From Massilia sp. H-1 (GTDB lineage: Bacteria; Pseudomonadota; Gammaproteobacteria; Burkholderiales; Burkholderiaceae_D), in assembly GCA_024703915.1 (NCBI GenBank), contig CP087969.1, forward strand, positions 3,906,001 through 3,970,000: a stretch of DNA of 64,000 nucleotides. The letters run 5' to 3'. This document shows, one piece after another, positions 1-12,543 of the stretch. Each line of letters begins with the position of its first letter. Position 1 is the first letter of the stretch. The translations under genes and the position numbers were made by a program. The notes under the pieces were generated by a model, which worked only from the letters and a program-made list of their open reading frames with translations, was not told where the DNA came from and made no database searches.

Positions 1-285
1 TAAGCATGCTTGTCCAGCGGGTAGTCGGTGCCCGGCGCGACGCTGACGCCGCGATCCGGACTGATGACCCATTCGGCCGACCAGTCGCGGCTGCCGATTT
101 TGAAGGGATGATTGCCGGGGCTGAGGCGGACGGTGGCCTCGGCCACGCCCTGGCCGCTCTCGACCAGCGGATGGTCCAGGCCCCAGCCGTTGAAGCCGCC
201 GCGCAGGAACATGGGATCATGCTTAGCCAGCGCGGCGCCGGATGCGAGCGCGCTTGACCAGCAGGAGTGTCAGACGGGTTTTCAT
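1..285 (-). CDS. Secreted glycosidase-like protein, N-terminal part only
   Basis: The 5' end of a minus-strand gene that runs off the left edge. ATG at 285-283 overlaps the stop of the upstream debranching-enzyme gene by one base (TGATG), so the two are translationally coupled. The first 25 or so residues form a signal peptide after repair of a break at about 219-226. The mature part begins near MFLRGGFNGW and continues with a short beta-rich stretch (LSPGNHPFKIGS), like the N-terminal starch-binding or E-set domains of secreted pullulanases and amylases. A catalytic domain is expected beyond the window. Family assignment is by resemblance only; the context (third gene of a glycosidase operon) agrees with it. 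Confidence 0.5.
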
Positions 286-2597
286 CAGCGGTACTCGTTG
301 GTTTCAACGACGCCCTTGAGGACGTCTTTGTTTTTCAGCATCGGGAAGTCTTGCGGGCGGTAGGGCCGGGGCTCCTGGAAGCGCAGGGTGCCGATCGCTT
401 GCGCAAACGATGGCCGCAGGGGGCTCGCCGCGAGCGGCTTGCCATTCAGGCGAAGCTGCCCGGATGCGAGCGACAGCTGCGCGGCGCGGCCGGGAACGAG
501 CGTGAAGCGGGCCAGCGAGCGGCTTTGGTTGGCATTGAGGAAGTCGAATGCCAGCTGGCGCGGCGCCTTGCCTAGGCCAGGCGCAGGGTCCAGCGCTGGC
601 CTGCGTTGCGGCGCTGGAAGCGCAGCTCCAGTTCCTCGCCGTCGCCGAAGGGCAGCAGGGCGTCGAAGTGGGACCAGGCCGCGGGAATGGCCGGACTCAG
701 TCCCAGCGTGTTTGCCAGCAGCTTGGGATGAAAGCCGACAAAGTCCTGGTAGCCGTTGCGCGTATTCGGCCACGCTCCACGATTGCGCATAGGTGCCCGA
801 GGGCTTGAGGCGGCCGCCCTCATGGGGCAGCGCGTCCAGCAGTTCGCTCATGTTGCCGAGCGTGCCCAGGCCCAGGATCTGGCGCCCCAGGTTTTGCGCC
901 AGCGGCCAGGAAAGGTCCTGATAGCCGAAGCGGTTCAGGGCGGTCACGGTGAAGCCCGCGTTCCAGCCCCAGATCGTGCCCTGGTGGTAGGCCGCATCCT
1001 TGTGATGGAAATCGGGATTCTCGTGGCGCGGGTGGAAATAGGGATCGTTCTGGCTCAGCGAGGCGATCCCGTAGGGGAACAGCAGCTCGGAGACGGCGTT
1101 GCAGGGTCACGTCCGCCTGCACGGCTTGCGGGACGAAGTCGTCGAACGGGGATCGACACCAGCATCAGCTGGTTGGGGCGGACCTTGGTATCGCGGCTGC
1201 CGTCTTCGCGCAGGCGGTCGGCCATCACGCGCCCGTCCCAGTACAGGCGCAGGAAGCTGGCTTTGGCCCGTTCGGCCAGCGCGCCCCACTGCGCGGCCCT
1301 GGCCTTGTCGCCTAGCCTGGGTGGCGAGGTAGGCGCCGCTTTGCAGGGCGGTGTACCAGAGCGCCTGGATCTCGACCGCGCGCGGCCGCGCGCCGACCAG
1401 GGCTGCTTGTTCTCGATGCGGGCATCCATCCAGGTGTCTGCCGAGTCGTGCGCGAGCAGGCCGTCCTGGTCCATGTAGTTGGCGATGGCGCCTTCGAAAT
1501 AGGGCACCGCCAGGCGGTACATCTGGGCCGCGAATTCTGCGGTCGCCCGTGTACTGGATATATTCCATCGCTTCGCGCAGCATCCACGGCGTGCCGTCGA
1601 CGGTATTGAAGATGATGCTGTCATGCTTGGGCGATGCGGTTCGGGATGCGGCCGTACTCCTTGTCGCGCGGTTCTTTCAGGTTCTGGTAGCGGGCGAAAT
1701 TGGACAGCACTGCCTTGGCGTCGCCGAACTGGCCCGTGACCAGCAAGGTGCCCGGCAGCGCGATGAAGGTGTCGCGCCCCCAGTTGTCGTGGAACCAGGG
1801 CAGGCTTCTAGCCCAGATCCCGGTGCCGAATTCCTCGACCACGAACAGGCTGCTGGCCGCCTTGGCCCAGTTCAGCGCCTTGTTGTATTCAGCGTCGCTG
1901 GTGACCAGCATGCTCCGGGTGAGCGCGGCGTAGCGCTTGCGCCGTTCGAGGCCGATGGCGTCGGTCGCGGCCAGCGCGCGCCCTTGGCGGCCGCTTCCCC
2001 GGCGCTGCGGCCGAAGGCGAGAATGACCAGCATGCTGCGCAGCCGGCGCGCGGCTGCGCACGGTGGCGTCGTCGCCGATGGCGGCCGGGCGGTCGGCGGC
2101 AATGGCCGTGTACCAGACCTTGCCGGGCCCCGGCGCGCGTACCTGCACCTCGCCGTCGCGGGTGACGGCGCCGCCCGGCGGCAGCAGGGCGCTGACCGAC
2201 AGCACGGCACTGGCGGCGCTGGTGACGCGGATCGCGACCGCCTGCTGTTTCGAGAGCAGCGCCATTTCTTCGGTGGCGCCGTCGGCATGGCGCACGCGGT
2301 GGCCGTAAGGGAGGACCTGTTCGGCGGCGCCGGCCAGCTGGTTGTCGTGCGCGCCGCTGCTGCGGTAGCCGCTGAACACCGTCTCGTTGCGGATCTGGTA
2401 GCTAGCGCGCCGCGCCGCGGTCTGGGTGTAGCCCTCGAAATAGTAAACGATATTGTCGCCGACCACAAACTGCGATTCCTGGCCCGGTGCGACCCGGATC
2501 GCCATCGACTCAAAAACGCGTCCACGGTGGGACGCTGGGCGGCCGCGGCGGGCGCCAGTGCCAGCGCCGCGGCAAGGGCGGTCAGCGCGCGCTTCAT
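285..2597 (-). CDS. Secreted amylo-alpha-1,6-glucosidase (glycogen-debranching type)
   Basis: About 770 residues. The start (MKRALTALAAALALAPAAAA) is a clean signal peptide, so the enzyme acts in the periplasm or outside. The signature of the GDE_C (alpha/alpha)6 glucosidase family is clear: HDNWGRDTFIALPG mid-protein and SELLDALPHEGG near the C-terminus. The family removes alpha-1,6 branch glucose from glycogen or limit dextrins. The ATG overlaps the stop of the upstream cyclomaltodextrinase-like gene (ATGA at 2597-2594). The reading frame is broken at several places (for example 571-578, 1312-1319, 1804-1813) by the recurrent GCCGGC-type scar and some other indels; the protein matches its family on both sides of each break. 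I read it as an intact gene. Confidence 0.8.
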
Positions 2598-4450
2598 TCG
2601 ATCTCCAGCACGACGACGGAACGCGGCGCCAGCGTCAGCGCGGTCTCCAGGGCGAAGCGCTGGCCGCTGATCACGTCGGTGCTAGCAGCGGGGCGCCGCC
2701 CAGGATCTCGGCAAAGCGCGCGGTCGGCAGCACGGCCTGGTCCTGGCCGCGGTTCATGGCCACCATGACTTTGCGGGTGCCGTCGTAGCGGAAGAAGACG
2801 TAAGTGCCGTTCTCGGCGCCGAAGTGCATGGTCTTCCCATGATGGATGACGCTGGCGCCCTTGCGCCAGTTGGCTCCAGCTTGCGCACGAACTGCTGCGC
2901 TTCGCGCTGGGGCGCAGGTGAGGCTTAAGCCGCTGAAGGCGTCCACCGTGTCGCCCGCCCAGCCGCCGGGAATGTCGCGCCGGTAGCTGGCGTCGTTGCG
3001 CGCGCCCGTCTCGCTTGTCATGAGGATTTCGCTGCCGTTGTAGAACTGGGGGATGCGCGGCATTGTCATCAGCCAGGCGATGCCGATCTTGTACAGGCCC
3101 AGGTCCTCATCGAGCCACGCTGAAAATGCGCGACAGGTCGTGGTTGCCGTCGAACAGAACCAGGTTGCCCGGATTCGGATACAGGTAGTCCTGCGAGAAG
3201 ATCTCGTAGACGTCGGTGAAGCTTGGCGTCGGGTTCGTGGCTGGCCAGTGCCGCGCGCATGGCTTCGGACAGGGGGAAGTCCATCAGGCTGGGAAGGGAG
3301 CTGGTGTAGCCGTCGAAGTTGATCTTCCCCTTCTGCCAGTGGGACACCACGGCCGCATGACTTGTGCCACTCTTCGCCGACCATGTTCAGGTTCGGATAC
3401 TCGGCCATCAGGCGCCGCGTGTACTCGGTGAGGAAGGCGCTGTCGGAGTAGCCGTAGGTGTCGATGCGGAGGCCCGACAGGCCCGCATATTCGATCCACC
3501 AGATATTGTTCTGAATAAGATAGGTGGCCACCATCGGGTTGGTCTGGTTCAGGTCGGGCATGCCCTTGCCGAACCAGCCGGTGGTGAAGTTCTGGCTGTC
3601 GGCGCGGCTGGCGTACGGGTCCTGGACGGCGACGCGGTGGTGTTTGGTCGGGGTGAACTGGTCGAGGTGATTGACCCAGTCCGGCGTGGGCATGTCCTGC
3701 ATCCACCAGTGGCTGGAGCCGATGTGCGACAGGACCACGTCCTGGATGATGCCGATGCCGTGCTTGCGCGCCGTGTCGGACAGGCGGCGGTAATCCTCGT
3801 TGCTGCCGTAGCGCGGTCGACCTTGTAGTGATCGGTGGCGGCGTAGCCATGATAGGAATAGGCCTAAGCATGTTGTTCTCGACCAGCGGGGTGGGCCAGA
3901 GCTGGGTGAAGCCCATGGCTTGAATATAGCCGAGGCGCGCGATCATGCTTAAGCAATGTCGCCGCCGTGGCGCCCGCCCGGCAGCGCGCGGTTGGCCTGT
4001 TCGCTCAGTCCCTTGACGCTGTCGTTGGCCGGGTCGCCATTGGCGAAGCGGTCCGGCATGACCTGGTAGATCGCATCCTTGCTGCTGGAAGCCCTGGCGC
4101 TGAGCCGAACCGGATTCGCGTGCGCGCAACTGATAGCGGTAGCTGAGCGACTTGCCGAAGCGGATGTCAAACGCGCCCGGTTTCGCCTCGGGCGCGACGA
4201 CCAGATCGATGAACAGATAGTTCTTGTTGGCCACGCGGGTGACGCTGGCGATGCGCACGCCGGGATAGGCAATGGCCGGTTCGAGCGCGCCGATGCCGCC
4301 GCCATGGACCATCAGTTGCAGTTTCTGGTTCTGCATGCCTAGGCCCACCAGAAGGGCGGCTCCAGGTGGTCGATCCGGGTTTGGGCCAGGGCAGGCGCCG
4401 TGAACAGGGCGGAACTGGCGAACAGGACGGTGGTCAGGAAGCGTTTCATG
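2594..4450 (-). CDS. Secreted GH13 cyclomaltodextrinase/neopullulanase-like enzyme
   Basis: About 610 residues, starting MKRFLTTVLFASSALFTAPALAQ, a signal peptide. The N-terminal domain (EPPFWW, QNQKLQLMVHG) is the Cyc-maltodext_N type found in SusA-like enzymes. A GH13 barrel follows (IYQVMPDRFANGD). The nucleophile lies in GLRIDTYGYSD and the acid/base in MVGEEW. A beta-sandwich C-terminal domain ends VVVLEIE. It would hydrolyse maltodextrins or cyclodextrins in the periplasm. First gene of a three-gene minus-strand operon and divergent from the TonB receptor. Scars at about 2925, 3866, 3948 and 4338 break the frame; the rest fits the family along its whole length. Confidence 0.82.
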
Positions 4451-4744
4451 GCGGGCGGGTCTCCAGTGGGCGGGCGGTGATCGGTAGTTTCACTACCTTG
4501 TTATATGCTCAAAAGAATACTACAGCAGGGAGAGGCCATCAATCTTGATTGCAGTGCAGTCGATTCTGTCGCTAGTTAAGGTACAAGGAATGTGCCGCTA
4601 GGTCACCAAAGGGCAAAGGTCAAGAAACGAATTGCACATATTTTCTGCTATGTAGTAGCGAGAACACGACAGGGGCGGTTTTTGGCCCCGGCGGCGCCCC
4701 GGATTGGTGCTTTGGTGCTCGAAATTAGTGAAAAACAAGCTAAA

Positions 4745-4759
4745 TGTAGTCGTACTACA
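4745..4759. promoter_or_regulatory. Candidate HexR/RpiR-type operator, perfect palindrome
   Basis: TGTAGTCGTACTACA: two perfect 6-base arms around CGT. Related copies occur at 12409, 12499, 21999 and 23671, all beside maltodextrin genes. The layout resembles the HexR consensus (TGTAAT-like arms, 3-base centre) described in gammaproteobacteria. The RpiR halves of the two glucokinase fusions in this locus are the natural candidate binders. Assignment to them is inference. Confidence 0.6.
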
Positions 4760-4862
4760 GATTGCTTAGTTCTCAGATGTACCCTAAATACAACGACGTA
4801 GCCCCTCAGAATGGGAATGCTACGTAAAAAGACCACATTTCCGTAGTGCTGCGCAACTCTCG

Positions 4863-4890
4863 TTGACAGTGCATCTAGTTTTAGTACAAA
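4863..4890 (+). promoter_or_regulatory. Sigma-70-like promoter for the TonB receptor
   Basis: TTGACA at 4863-4868 and TACAAA at 4885-4890, separated by 16 bases, about 105 bases upstream of the receptor ATG. The perfect palindrome at 4745 lies about 100 bases further upstream. Confidence 0.5.
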
Positions 4891-4994
4891 ATCTTCATCA
4901 GAGCGTCTTAGAACGTTTCGCTAAAGGATCCCGAGTAGTAGCTGCCAGGCTGGATTTCCGGGAATTGTGTAGTACTGATGAGATGAGGGGACAA

Positions 4995-7743
4995 ATGAAT
5001 ATTTTCGCGAGTAAGGGCAGTAAGGCCGCTTTCAAGCTGAACCCGGTAGCCGCAGGTTGCGCCGTGTTCCTTTCCGTGCTGGGCACATCCGCCTACGCGC
5101 AAACCGCGCTTCTACAGCGGCGACGACGGCCAAGGCCGAGCCAGCAGTCCAGCAAGTGGTCGTATCGGGCATTCGCCGCGGTATTGAAGATGCGATCTCG
5201 GTCAAAAAAGACGCCAGCTCGATCGTTGAAGCCATTTCCGCGGAAGATATCGGCAAATTGCCGGATGTAAGTATCGCCGAATCCATCTCGCGCCTGCCAG
5301 GTCTGGCCGCCCAGCGTGTTGCTGGCCGTGCACAGGTCATCAGCGTACGCGGTCTGTCCCCGGACTTCGCGACCACGCTGCTCAACGGCCGTGAACAAGT
5401 ATCGACCGGCGACAACCGCAGCGTCGAATTCGACCAGTATCCATCCGAGCTGCTGAGCGCCGTCACCATCTACAAGACCCCTGACGCTCAGCATGGTTGG
5501 CCAGGGCCTGTCGGGCACGATCGACCTGCAGACCGTGCGTCCGCTGTCGTTCGGCAAACGCACCGTCGCCATGAACGTGCGCGGCGAGCGCAATTCGCTG
5601 GGCAACATCGCCAACGAAAAAGCCACCGGCAACCGCGTCAGCTTCTCCTACATCGACCAGTACCTCGACCGCACCCTGGGCGTGGCGATCGGTTTCGCCC
5701 ACCTCGATTCGCCGATCCTCGATCACCAGACCGGCCTGTATGAGCCATGGAAGACCGACGGCCGCAATGGCGTGCCAGCTTAAGCACCTACATCACCGAC
5801 GGCGCCAAGTCGCTGGCCCGCAGCGGCCGCAACGAGCGTGACGGCGTGATGGCCGTGATCCAGTACCGTCCATCGAAAACCTGGACCAGCATGCTGGACA
5901 TGTACGCTTCCCGCTTCAAGCGCAAGATACCGCCAACCAGTTCGAAGTCAATCTGTCCGGCTACAACGGCGGCGCCAGCCCGGCACCGATCTACAACCCG
6001 GCCACCACCGCCAATGGCGTGCTGACCGGCGGCACCATCGACAATGTCTACCCGCTGGTACGCGGCATGTACACCAAGCGCAAGGATGATATCCACGCAG
6101 CCTAGCTGGTCGAACAACTTCAACTTCGGCAACTGGTCCCTGGTCGCCGACGTGAACTTCTCGAAAGCCAAGCGCGACGAGCTGAGCCTGGAAAACAATC
6201 TGCAGATGGCTGGTCCTGGCGACACGGCCCTGCTCGATTCCGTGGCCCTGGGCTTCGGCAACGGCGGCTTCTCGCAAATGAATCCGGCCCGTGACTACAG
6301 CAACCCGGCCAACCTGTATGTGCGTAACTCGATCTACGGTTCGGGCTACGGCAAGGTGCCACGCGTGGAAGACGAGCTGAAGGGCTTCAAGCTGGTCGCT
6401 TCGCTGCCAGTGCCAAGCGCTGCCGAGAGCTTCCTGTCGGGTGTCGATGTCGGCTTCAATGTCACCGACCGTACCAAGAAAAAGCGTCAGCCAGAAGGCA
6501 ACATCAACCTGAACGGCTCGCCAACGACGATTTCGTCGGACCTGCTGTACGCACCGGTTGACCTCGGCTTCAGCTTAAGCACCGGCGTGGTTCCTTCGTG
6601 GAACGTGCCAGGTGTGGTCGCCAAGTACATGACGTTCGCGCCGTCCGACACCGCCAGCTACCTGGTGTCGAAAGCCTGGGACGTGAACGAAAAGATCACG
6701 ACCGCCTTCGTCAAGGCCAACATCGACCATGACTTCGGCGACATCAGCCTGCGCGGTAACTTCGGCCTGCAAATGCAGCACACCGACCAGTCGTCGACCG
6801 CCAACTACTACGATGGCACCGCGCCAGCTCTACCAGCAAGTCAAGCCTGTCGAAGACGGCAAGACCTACACCGACTACCTGCCAAGCATGAACCTCGTGT
6901 TCGGCCTGCCAGACCAGCAGACCATCCGTGTTGGCGCAGCCAAGCAGATCGCACGTCCGCGGGTAGACCAGCTGCGTGCCGCGCTCGAATTCGGCGTCGA
7001 CACCACCACCTTCAAACCAGGCGGAAGCGGCGGCAATGCCAAGCTCGACCCATGGCGCGCGAAGGCCCTGGACGTGTCGTACGAGAAGTACTTCGGCAAG
7101 AAGGCTTACCTGGCTGCCGCCGTCTTCTACAAGAAGCTCGACACCTACATCTTCACCCAGACCAAGGACTACGATTTCTCGAAGTTCACGCCAGGGACGA
7201 TCGCGAACACCAATATCGGCAACTACACCGCGCCATATAATGGCAAGGGTGGCACGCTCAAAGGTCTGGAACTGTCGGCATCGCTGCCACTGAACATGGT
7301 GTCGGACGTACTGGACGGCTTCGGCGTCACTGCCAGCGCGACCTTCAGCGACAGCTCGATCGCCATCGAAGACGGCGGCAGCAACATCGGCACCAACATC
7401 CCGCTGCCAGGTCTGTCGAAGCGCGTATCGAACCTGACGATTTACTACGAAAAGAACGGTTTCGAAACCCGCGTTTCGCAGCGTAAGCGTTCGGACTTCG
7501 TCGGCGAGATCGGCAACTTCGCCAACGACCGTACCCTGCGTTATGTGGTCGGCGAGAACGTGGTTGACTTCCAGGTTGGCTACAACTTCACCGAAGGCAG
7601 CCTGAAGGGCCTGGGTCTGGTACTGCAAGTGAACAACATCACGAACGCCGCGTACAGAAACTTACGCCGGTTCGCGTGACAAGCAGCTCGAGTACGGCAA
7701 GTATGGTCGCACTGTCATGGCAGGCGCGAACTACAAGTTCTAA
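4995..7743 (+). CDS. TonB-dependent outer-membrane receptor, probable maltodextrin uptake
   Basis: About 915 residues. ATG at 4995 has GAGGGG just upstream. Signal peptide ending SAYAQ, then the plug domain (VVVSGIRRGIEDAISVKK, EDIGKLPDVSIAESISRLPG, VISVRGLSPDF), then a long beta-barrel ending in the outer-membrane signal NYKF. The plug is of the long TonB-receptor type common in Xanthomonas/Caulobacter-like carbohydrate loci (compare Caulobacter MalA). It would import maltodextrins across the outer membrane with TonB energy. The neighbouring glycosidases and transporters support the substrate. Broken by scars at about 5107, 5779, 6103 and 6827 and a few other indels; the family match continues through each. 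Confidence 0.85.
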
Positions 7744-7783
7744 GTGTTCTGATTTTGGTGATCTGATCTGATCTGATCGGTCG

Positions 7784-7817
7784 AAACCCCGTCGCGCAAG
7801 CGGCGGGGTTTTTTTCG
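7784..7817 (+). terminator. Rho-independent terminator after the TonB receptor
   Basis: A 12-base stem (AAACCCCGTCGC, one GU pair) with GCAA loop, followed by a run of T, 40 bases after the receptor stop codon. A short (GATCT)3 tandem repeat lies just before it. Confidence 0.85.
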
Positions 7818-7826
7818 TTTGGGGTC

Positions 7827-7917
7827 TGCGTTTGGGGTCAGGTCCGACATCCGGACACGGGCTCAGCCGCAACGCGGCTGAGCCCGTGTCCGGATGTCGG
7901 ACCTGACCCCAAACGCA
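7827..7917. repeat. Perfect 44-base inverted repeat with 3-base loop
   Basis: Arms 7827-7870 and 7874-7917 are exact reverse complements around AAC. Each outer end carries GTTTGGGGTCAG. The core GGGGTCAG also begins the inverted repeat at 56374 and occurs at 35757. It lies between a terminator and the convergent stop of the next gene. It looks like a REP/BIME-type dispersed palindrome; no transposase is nearby. Confidence 0.8.
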
Positions 7918-7923
7918 AACGCC

Positions 7924-8414
7924 TTACTTGCGGGAGAGCAGTCCGAGGCGAACCCGGCGCACGTTGACGACCGGCCCTTCGATCACGAGATGGTCGCCAT
8001 CGCGCAGCAGGCGGATGTTGCCTTCTGTCCCAGCGCAGGACGCGCGGCAGGTTCTGGCGGTACACCACGGCATTGCCGCGCGCCCCCACTTCCACGTAAC
8101 GCATGAAACCGAGCTCGTCGATGACCCGGCCCACGGCCTGTTCCGACGATGGCGTCACGCTCACCCGCACCGGCAGCACCATCGCCACGGAAATCAGGCC
8201 GCCCACGGCCAGCGCGGCCAGCAGCACGGCGGTCGACAGCAGAGGCACCCCCGCCAGCAGGGCCAGCGACTGCATGGCAAGTGCACTAACCAATAGTAGC
8301 GCCAGCCAGGAACCAAATTGCTTCCAGGACTGAAAAAGCAGGCAATAGCGCCAGGCGGGACGGGGATACAGGACGGAAGAGACGGTAAAACGGGGGATTG
8401 TTTGACTCGGACAT
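7924..8414 (-). CDS. Hypothetical membrane protein
   Basis: About 160 residues with two adjacent hydrophobic segments (WLALLLVSALAMQSLALLAG and STAVLLAALAVGGLISVAMVL), then a soluble C-terminal part ending GLLSRK. The chosen ATG (MSESNNPPFYRLFRP) is the first in a region whose reading frame changes near 8370 and again near 8040, so the start is uncertain. I do not recognise the family. Its stop is only a few bases from the large inverted repeat. Confidence 0.5.
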
Positions 8415-8548
8415 GATTCTGGGGAAGCGGGGCGGAACCGCGCATCCTAACAGACATTCAACGGTTTTCGCGCCAACTTCTCTTGAACAGAGTAAAACTA
8501 GAGGATGCTGTCCCGTTCGGGCCAGCCTGTCAATTTGCGAGTGTCCCC

Positions 8549-10378
<1,830 letters not shown>

Positions 10379-10382
<4 letters not shown>

Positions 10383-10723
10383 TCGCAACCGGCCAGCAAA
10401 ACGTCCTGTTCATCTGCAGCAGGAACCAGTGGCGCAGCCCGACGGCGGAGCAGATGTTCCGCCGCCGTCCCGCGCTGTCGGTGCGCTCGGCGGGCACCAG
10501 TTCCGGTGCCCGTCGCAAGGTGACCGAGGGCGACATCGCCTGGGCCAGCGTCATCCTGGTGATGGAAGAAAAACACAAGTCCCGCCTGAAGGCCGAATTC
10601 GGCCGTCTCCTCGAAGGCCGCGCCATCCACGTGCTGGATGTGCCGGACGATTACAAGTACATGGATCCCGAACTGGTCGAGCTGCTGGAGCAGTCGGCCG
10701 GACCCTTGCTGTTCCCTGACTGA
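10379..10723 (+). CDS. Small tyrosine-phosphatase-like protein
   Basis: 114 residues, TTG start overlapping the helicase stop (TTGA). VLFICSRNQWRSPTAE is the P-loop-like signature of the short COG4551 'predicted protein tyrosine phosphatase' family, related to low-molecular-weight phosphatases. The usual CX5R loop is present as CSRNQWR. The acidic loop near the C-terminus (VPDDYKYMDPEL) is where the general acid would lie. Substrate unknown. The frame is unbroken. Confidence 0.72.
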
Positions 10724-10740
10724 CCCTTGAAGGAGTGCCG

Positions 10741-11076
10741 ATGAAGATGTCCAAGATGCTGGCGTCGCTGGCGATGGTTGCTGCCCTGGTAAGCTGTGCC
10801 AAGCCGATCCCATGCTGCGCAGGCGGCCTATGTCGGCCACTGGACCAGTGCCAATGTGGTGCTGGCCATCAGCCAGGACGGCACGCTCAATTACCGTAAA
10901 GTGGAAGGCAGCCGTGCCACGACGATCAACGCGCCCGTGCTCGAATTCGTCGGCAGCAGCTTCACTGCTTAGGCGTCGGTCCGATCAAGACGACCTTCGT
11001 CGTCAGTGTCGCGCCGCACAAGGACGGCGCGGTCTGGAAAATGACGGTGGACGGGGTCGAGCTGACCAAGTACTGA
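10741..11076 (+). CDS. Small putative lipoprotein
   Basis: About 110 residues. GAAGGAG lies before the ATG. The N-terminus MKMSKMLASLAMVAALVSCA has a lipobox-like LVSC, so it is probably a lipoprotein. The body (YVGHWTSANVVLAISQDGTLNYRKVEG, later VWKMTVDGVELTKY) resembles small lipocalin-like or META-type beta proteins that report a 'value against blank'; I do not assign a function. The frame breaks near 10812 and at the scar at about 10970. Confidence 0.6.
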
Positions 11077-11082
11077 CCGTTC

Positions 11083-12391
11083 TTAGTGCGCGCCTGCCGT
11101 CATCCCGAGCGGGCTTGCGGCCCCCTGGCGGTCCCGGACCAGCAGCCACAGCGCCGCCGAAATGGCCAGCGAGCCGCCGCAAATCACATACAGCACGCTA
11201 TTGTTGCTTAAGGCGTCCTTGAGGACGTAGCCGACGCCGGTCGACATCAGTTGCGGCAGCACCACCGACAGGTTGAACACGCCCATGAAGAAGCCCATGC
11301 GGCTCTTGTCGACCTTGTCGCTCATGATGGCGAATGGCAGGCTCACGATGGCGCTCCAGCCGATGCTTAGCCACCGCGATCAGCACATACAGCATCAGCG
11401 GCGTGCGCGTAGGCGGCGATGGCGAAGTAGGCGCTTAGCCATGATGGCCACGCACGCGGCCTGCGTGTTCACGCGTCCGATGCGTTTGGCCAGCGGCCCC
11501 AGTACCAGGGCCTAAGGCAGCAGGAAACCGACCGTATTCAAAATGGCGAACGAGTAGGCGATCACCTGGCCGCTCAGCATGTTCGCTTGCGCCTCCGGCA
11601 GGCCAACTACAAGCACGATGTGAGTCTGGATGAAGCCGTAGGTGTAGACGAACATCGACTGCACGCCCAGCCACGAGAAGCCGTGCGCAATATAGATGCG
11701 CGCCAGCTGGCCCCAGTCGGCGCGCTTGTTTCCACGGTCCCGGCCGCGTTCTCGGCTTTAAGCACGTTCAGCTCGCGCTGCTCCTTGATGAAGAACATCG
11801 GCACCACCGAGAACGCGAACACGACGATCGCGCCCAGCGAAATCAGGGTCTCGTTGCCGAAGGTGGCGCCGACCAGATACGCCATCACGCCCCAGAATCC
11901 CGAAATGGTCTGCATCCAGGTATAGCCCTTGGTGCGGGCCTCGCCTTCAGGGCGTGAGGTCGGCGATGATGGAGCGGGTCGGGTTGGAAGCTGATGTTGA
12001 TCGACAGGTCAAGCACCAGCGCGATCACGACCGCCACGGCGAGGATGTTGCTTACCCCCGAGGAAGCGGTCGACCTGGTCGATGCGCGGCAGCAGGAACA
12101 CCATCAGCGCGGCCAGCGTGCCGCCGATCAGGATGAAGGGACGGCGCCAAGCCGCCCCAGAACCATGCCTTGTCGCTGATCAGGCCAATGACCACCTGGC
12201 CCAGGATGCTTAGGCGGTCAGGGCTTGGCAGCCCACACGATCCCGATCTGATGAATCTCGAGCCCGAACTTGGTCGACAAGATCCAGCTCAGGGCCGAAA
12301 TCTGGATACACAGCGCGAAGCCCATGGCCGTCGACGGCAGGCTCATCGTTGCATAGAAAAAGTTACTCAACCGCTTCTGCATATCCAGCAT
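11083..12391 (-). CDS. MFS sugar transporter, SLC45/MalY-like
   Basis: About 435 residues, mostly hydrophobic, with 12 expected membrane segments. N-terminal MSLPSTAMGFALCIQISALSWILSTKFGL and later FAIMSDKVDKSRMGFFMGVFNLSVVLPQL, a hallmark of the large oligosaccharide transporters (sucrose/maltose MFS, compare Caulobacter MalY). Divergent from a second MFS gene of the same broad family, with candidate operators between them. It would carry maltose or short maltodextrins across the inner membrane. At least seven scars (for example 11206, 11367, 11436, 11512, 12206) break it, one of the highest densities in the window. Confidence 0.72.
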
Positions 12392-12408
12392 GGTGTCCCC
12401 ATCGGTTC

Positions 12409-12423
12409 TGTTATTTGACTACA
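12409..12423. promoter_or_regulatory. Candidate HexR/RpiR-type operator
   Basis: TGTTATTTGACTACA: perfect right arm, left arm with two mismatches to TGTAGT. It lies 18 bases upstream of the minus-strand MFS start and about 120 bases before the plus-strand MFS start. Confidence 0.45.
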
Positions 12424-12498
12424 ATTTTGGCTATTTTTGTTGGTTTGCTGCGTCAATTCTACTATGGAACGGTTTGGATTGACACTGAGAAATCGCCA

Positions 12499-12513
12499 TG
12501 TTACTTTGCTACA
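12499..12513. promoter_or_regulatory. Second weaker candidate operator in the MFS divergent region
   Basis: TGTTACTTTGCTACA keeps TGT...ACA ends and the 3-base centre, 31 bases before the plus-strand MFS start. Weaker match than the other copies. Confidence 0.3.
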
Positions 12514-12543
12514 AATGACACAATAATCTCATTGGGGACACTG

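Larger units (their letters stand above)
4451..4994. promoter_or_regulatory. Divergent intergenic region of the maltodextrin locus
   Basis: A 544-base AT-richer stretch between the divergent glycosidase operon and the TonB receptor gene, with no convincing gene of its own. It contains a perfect TGTAGTnnnACTACA palindrome at 4745-4759, further half sites (TACTACA near 4515, TGTAGT near 4650 and 4976) and a sigma-70-like promoter pointing at the receptor gene. Several half sites together suggest a shared control region for both directions. Confidence 0.6.

Noticed and set aside
756..2670. Long plus-strand open frames opposite the debranching enzyme
   Set aside because: Shadow frames of high-GC coding sequence: low-complexity Arg/Ala/Gly-rich, no ribosome site, and the minus strand matches a known family.
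4592..4836. Small open frames in the 4451-4994 intergenic region
   Set aside because: No ribosome site, no family resemblance, and they overlap the operator and promoter signals.
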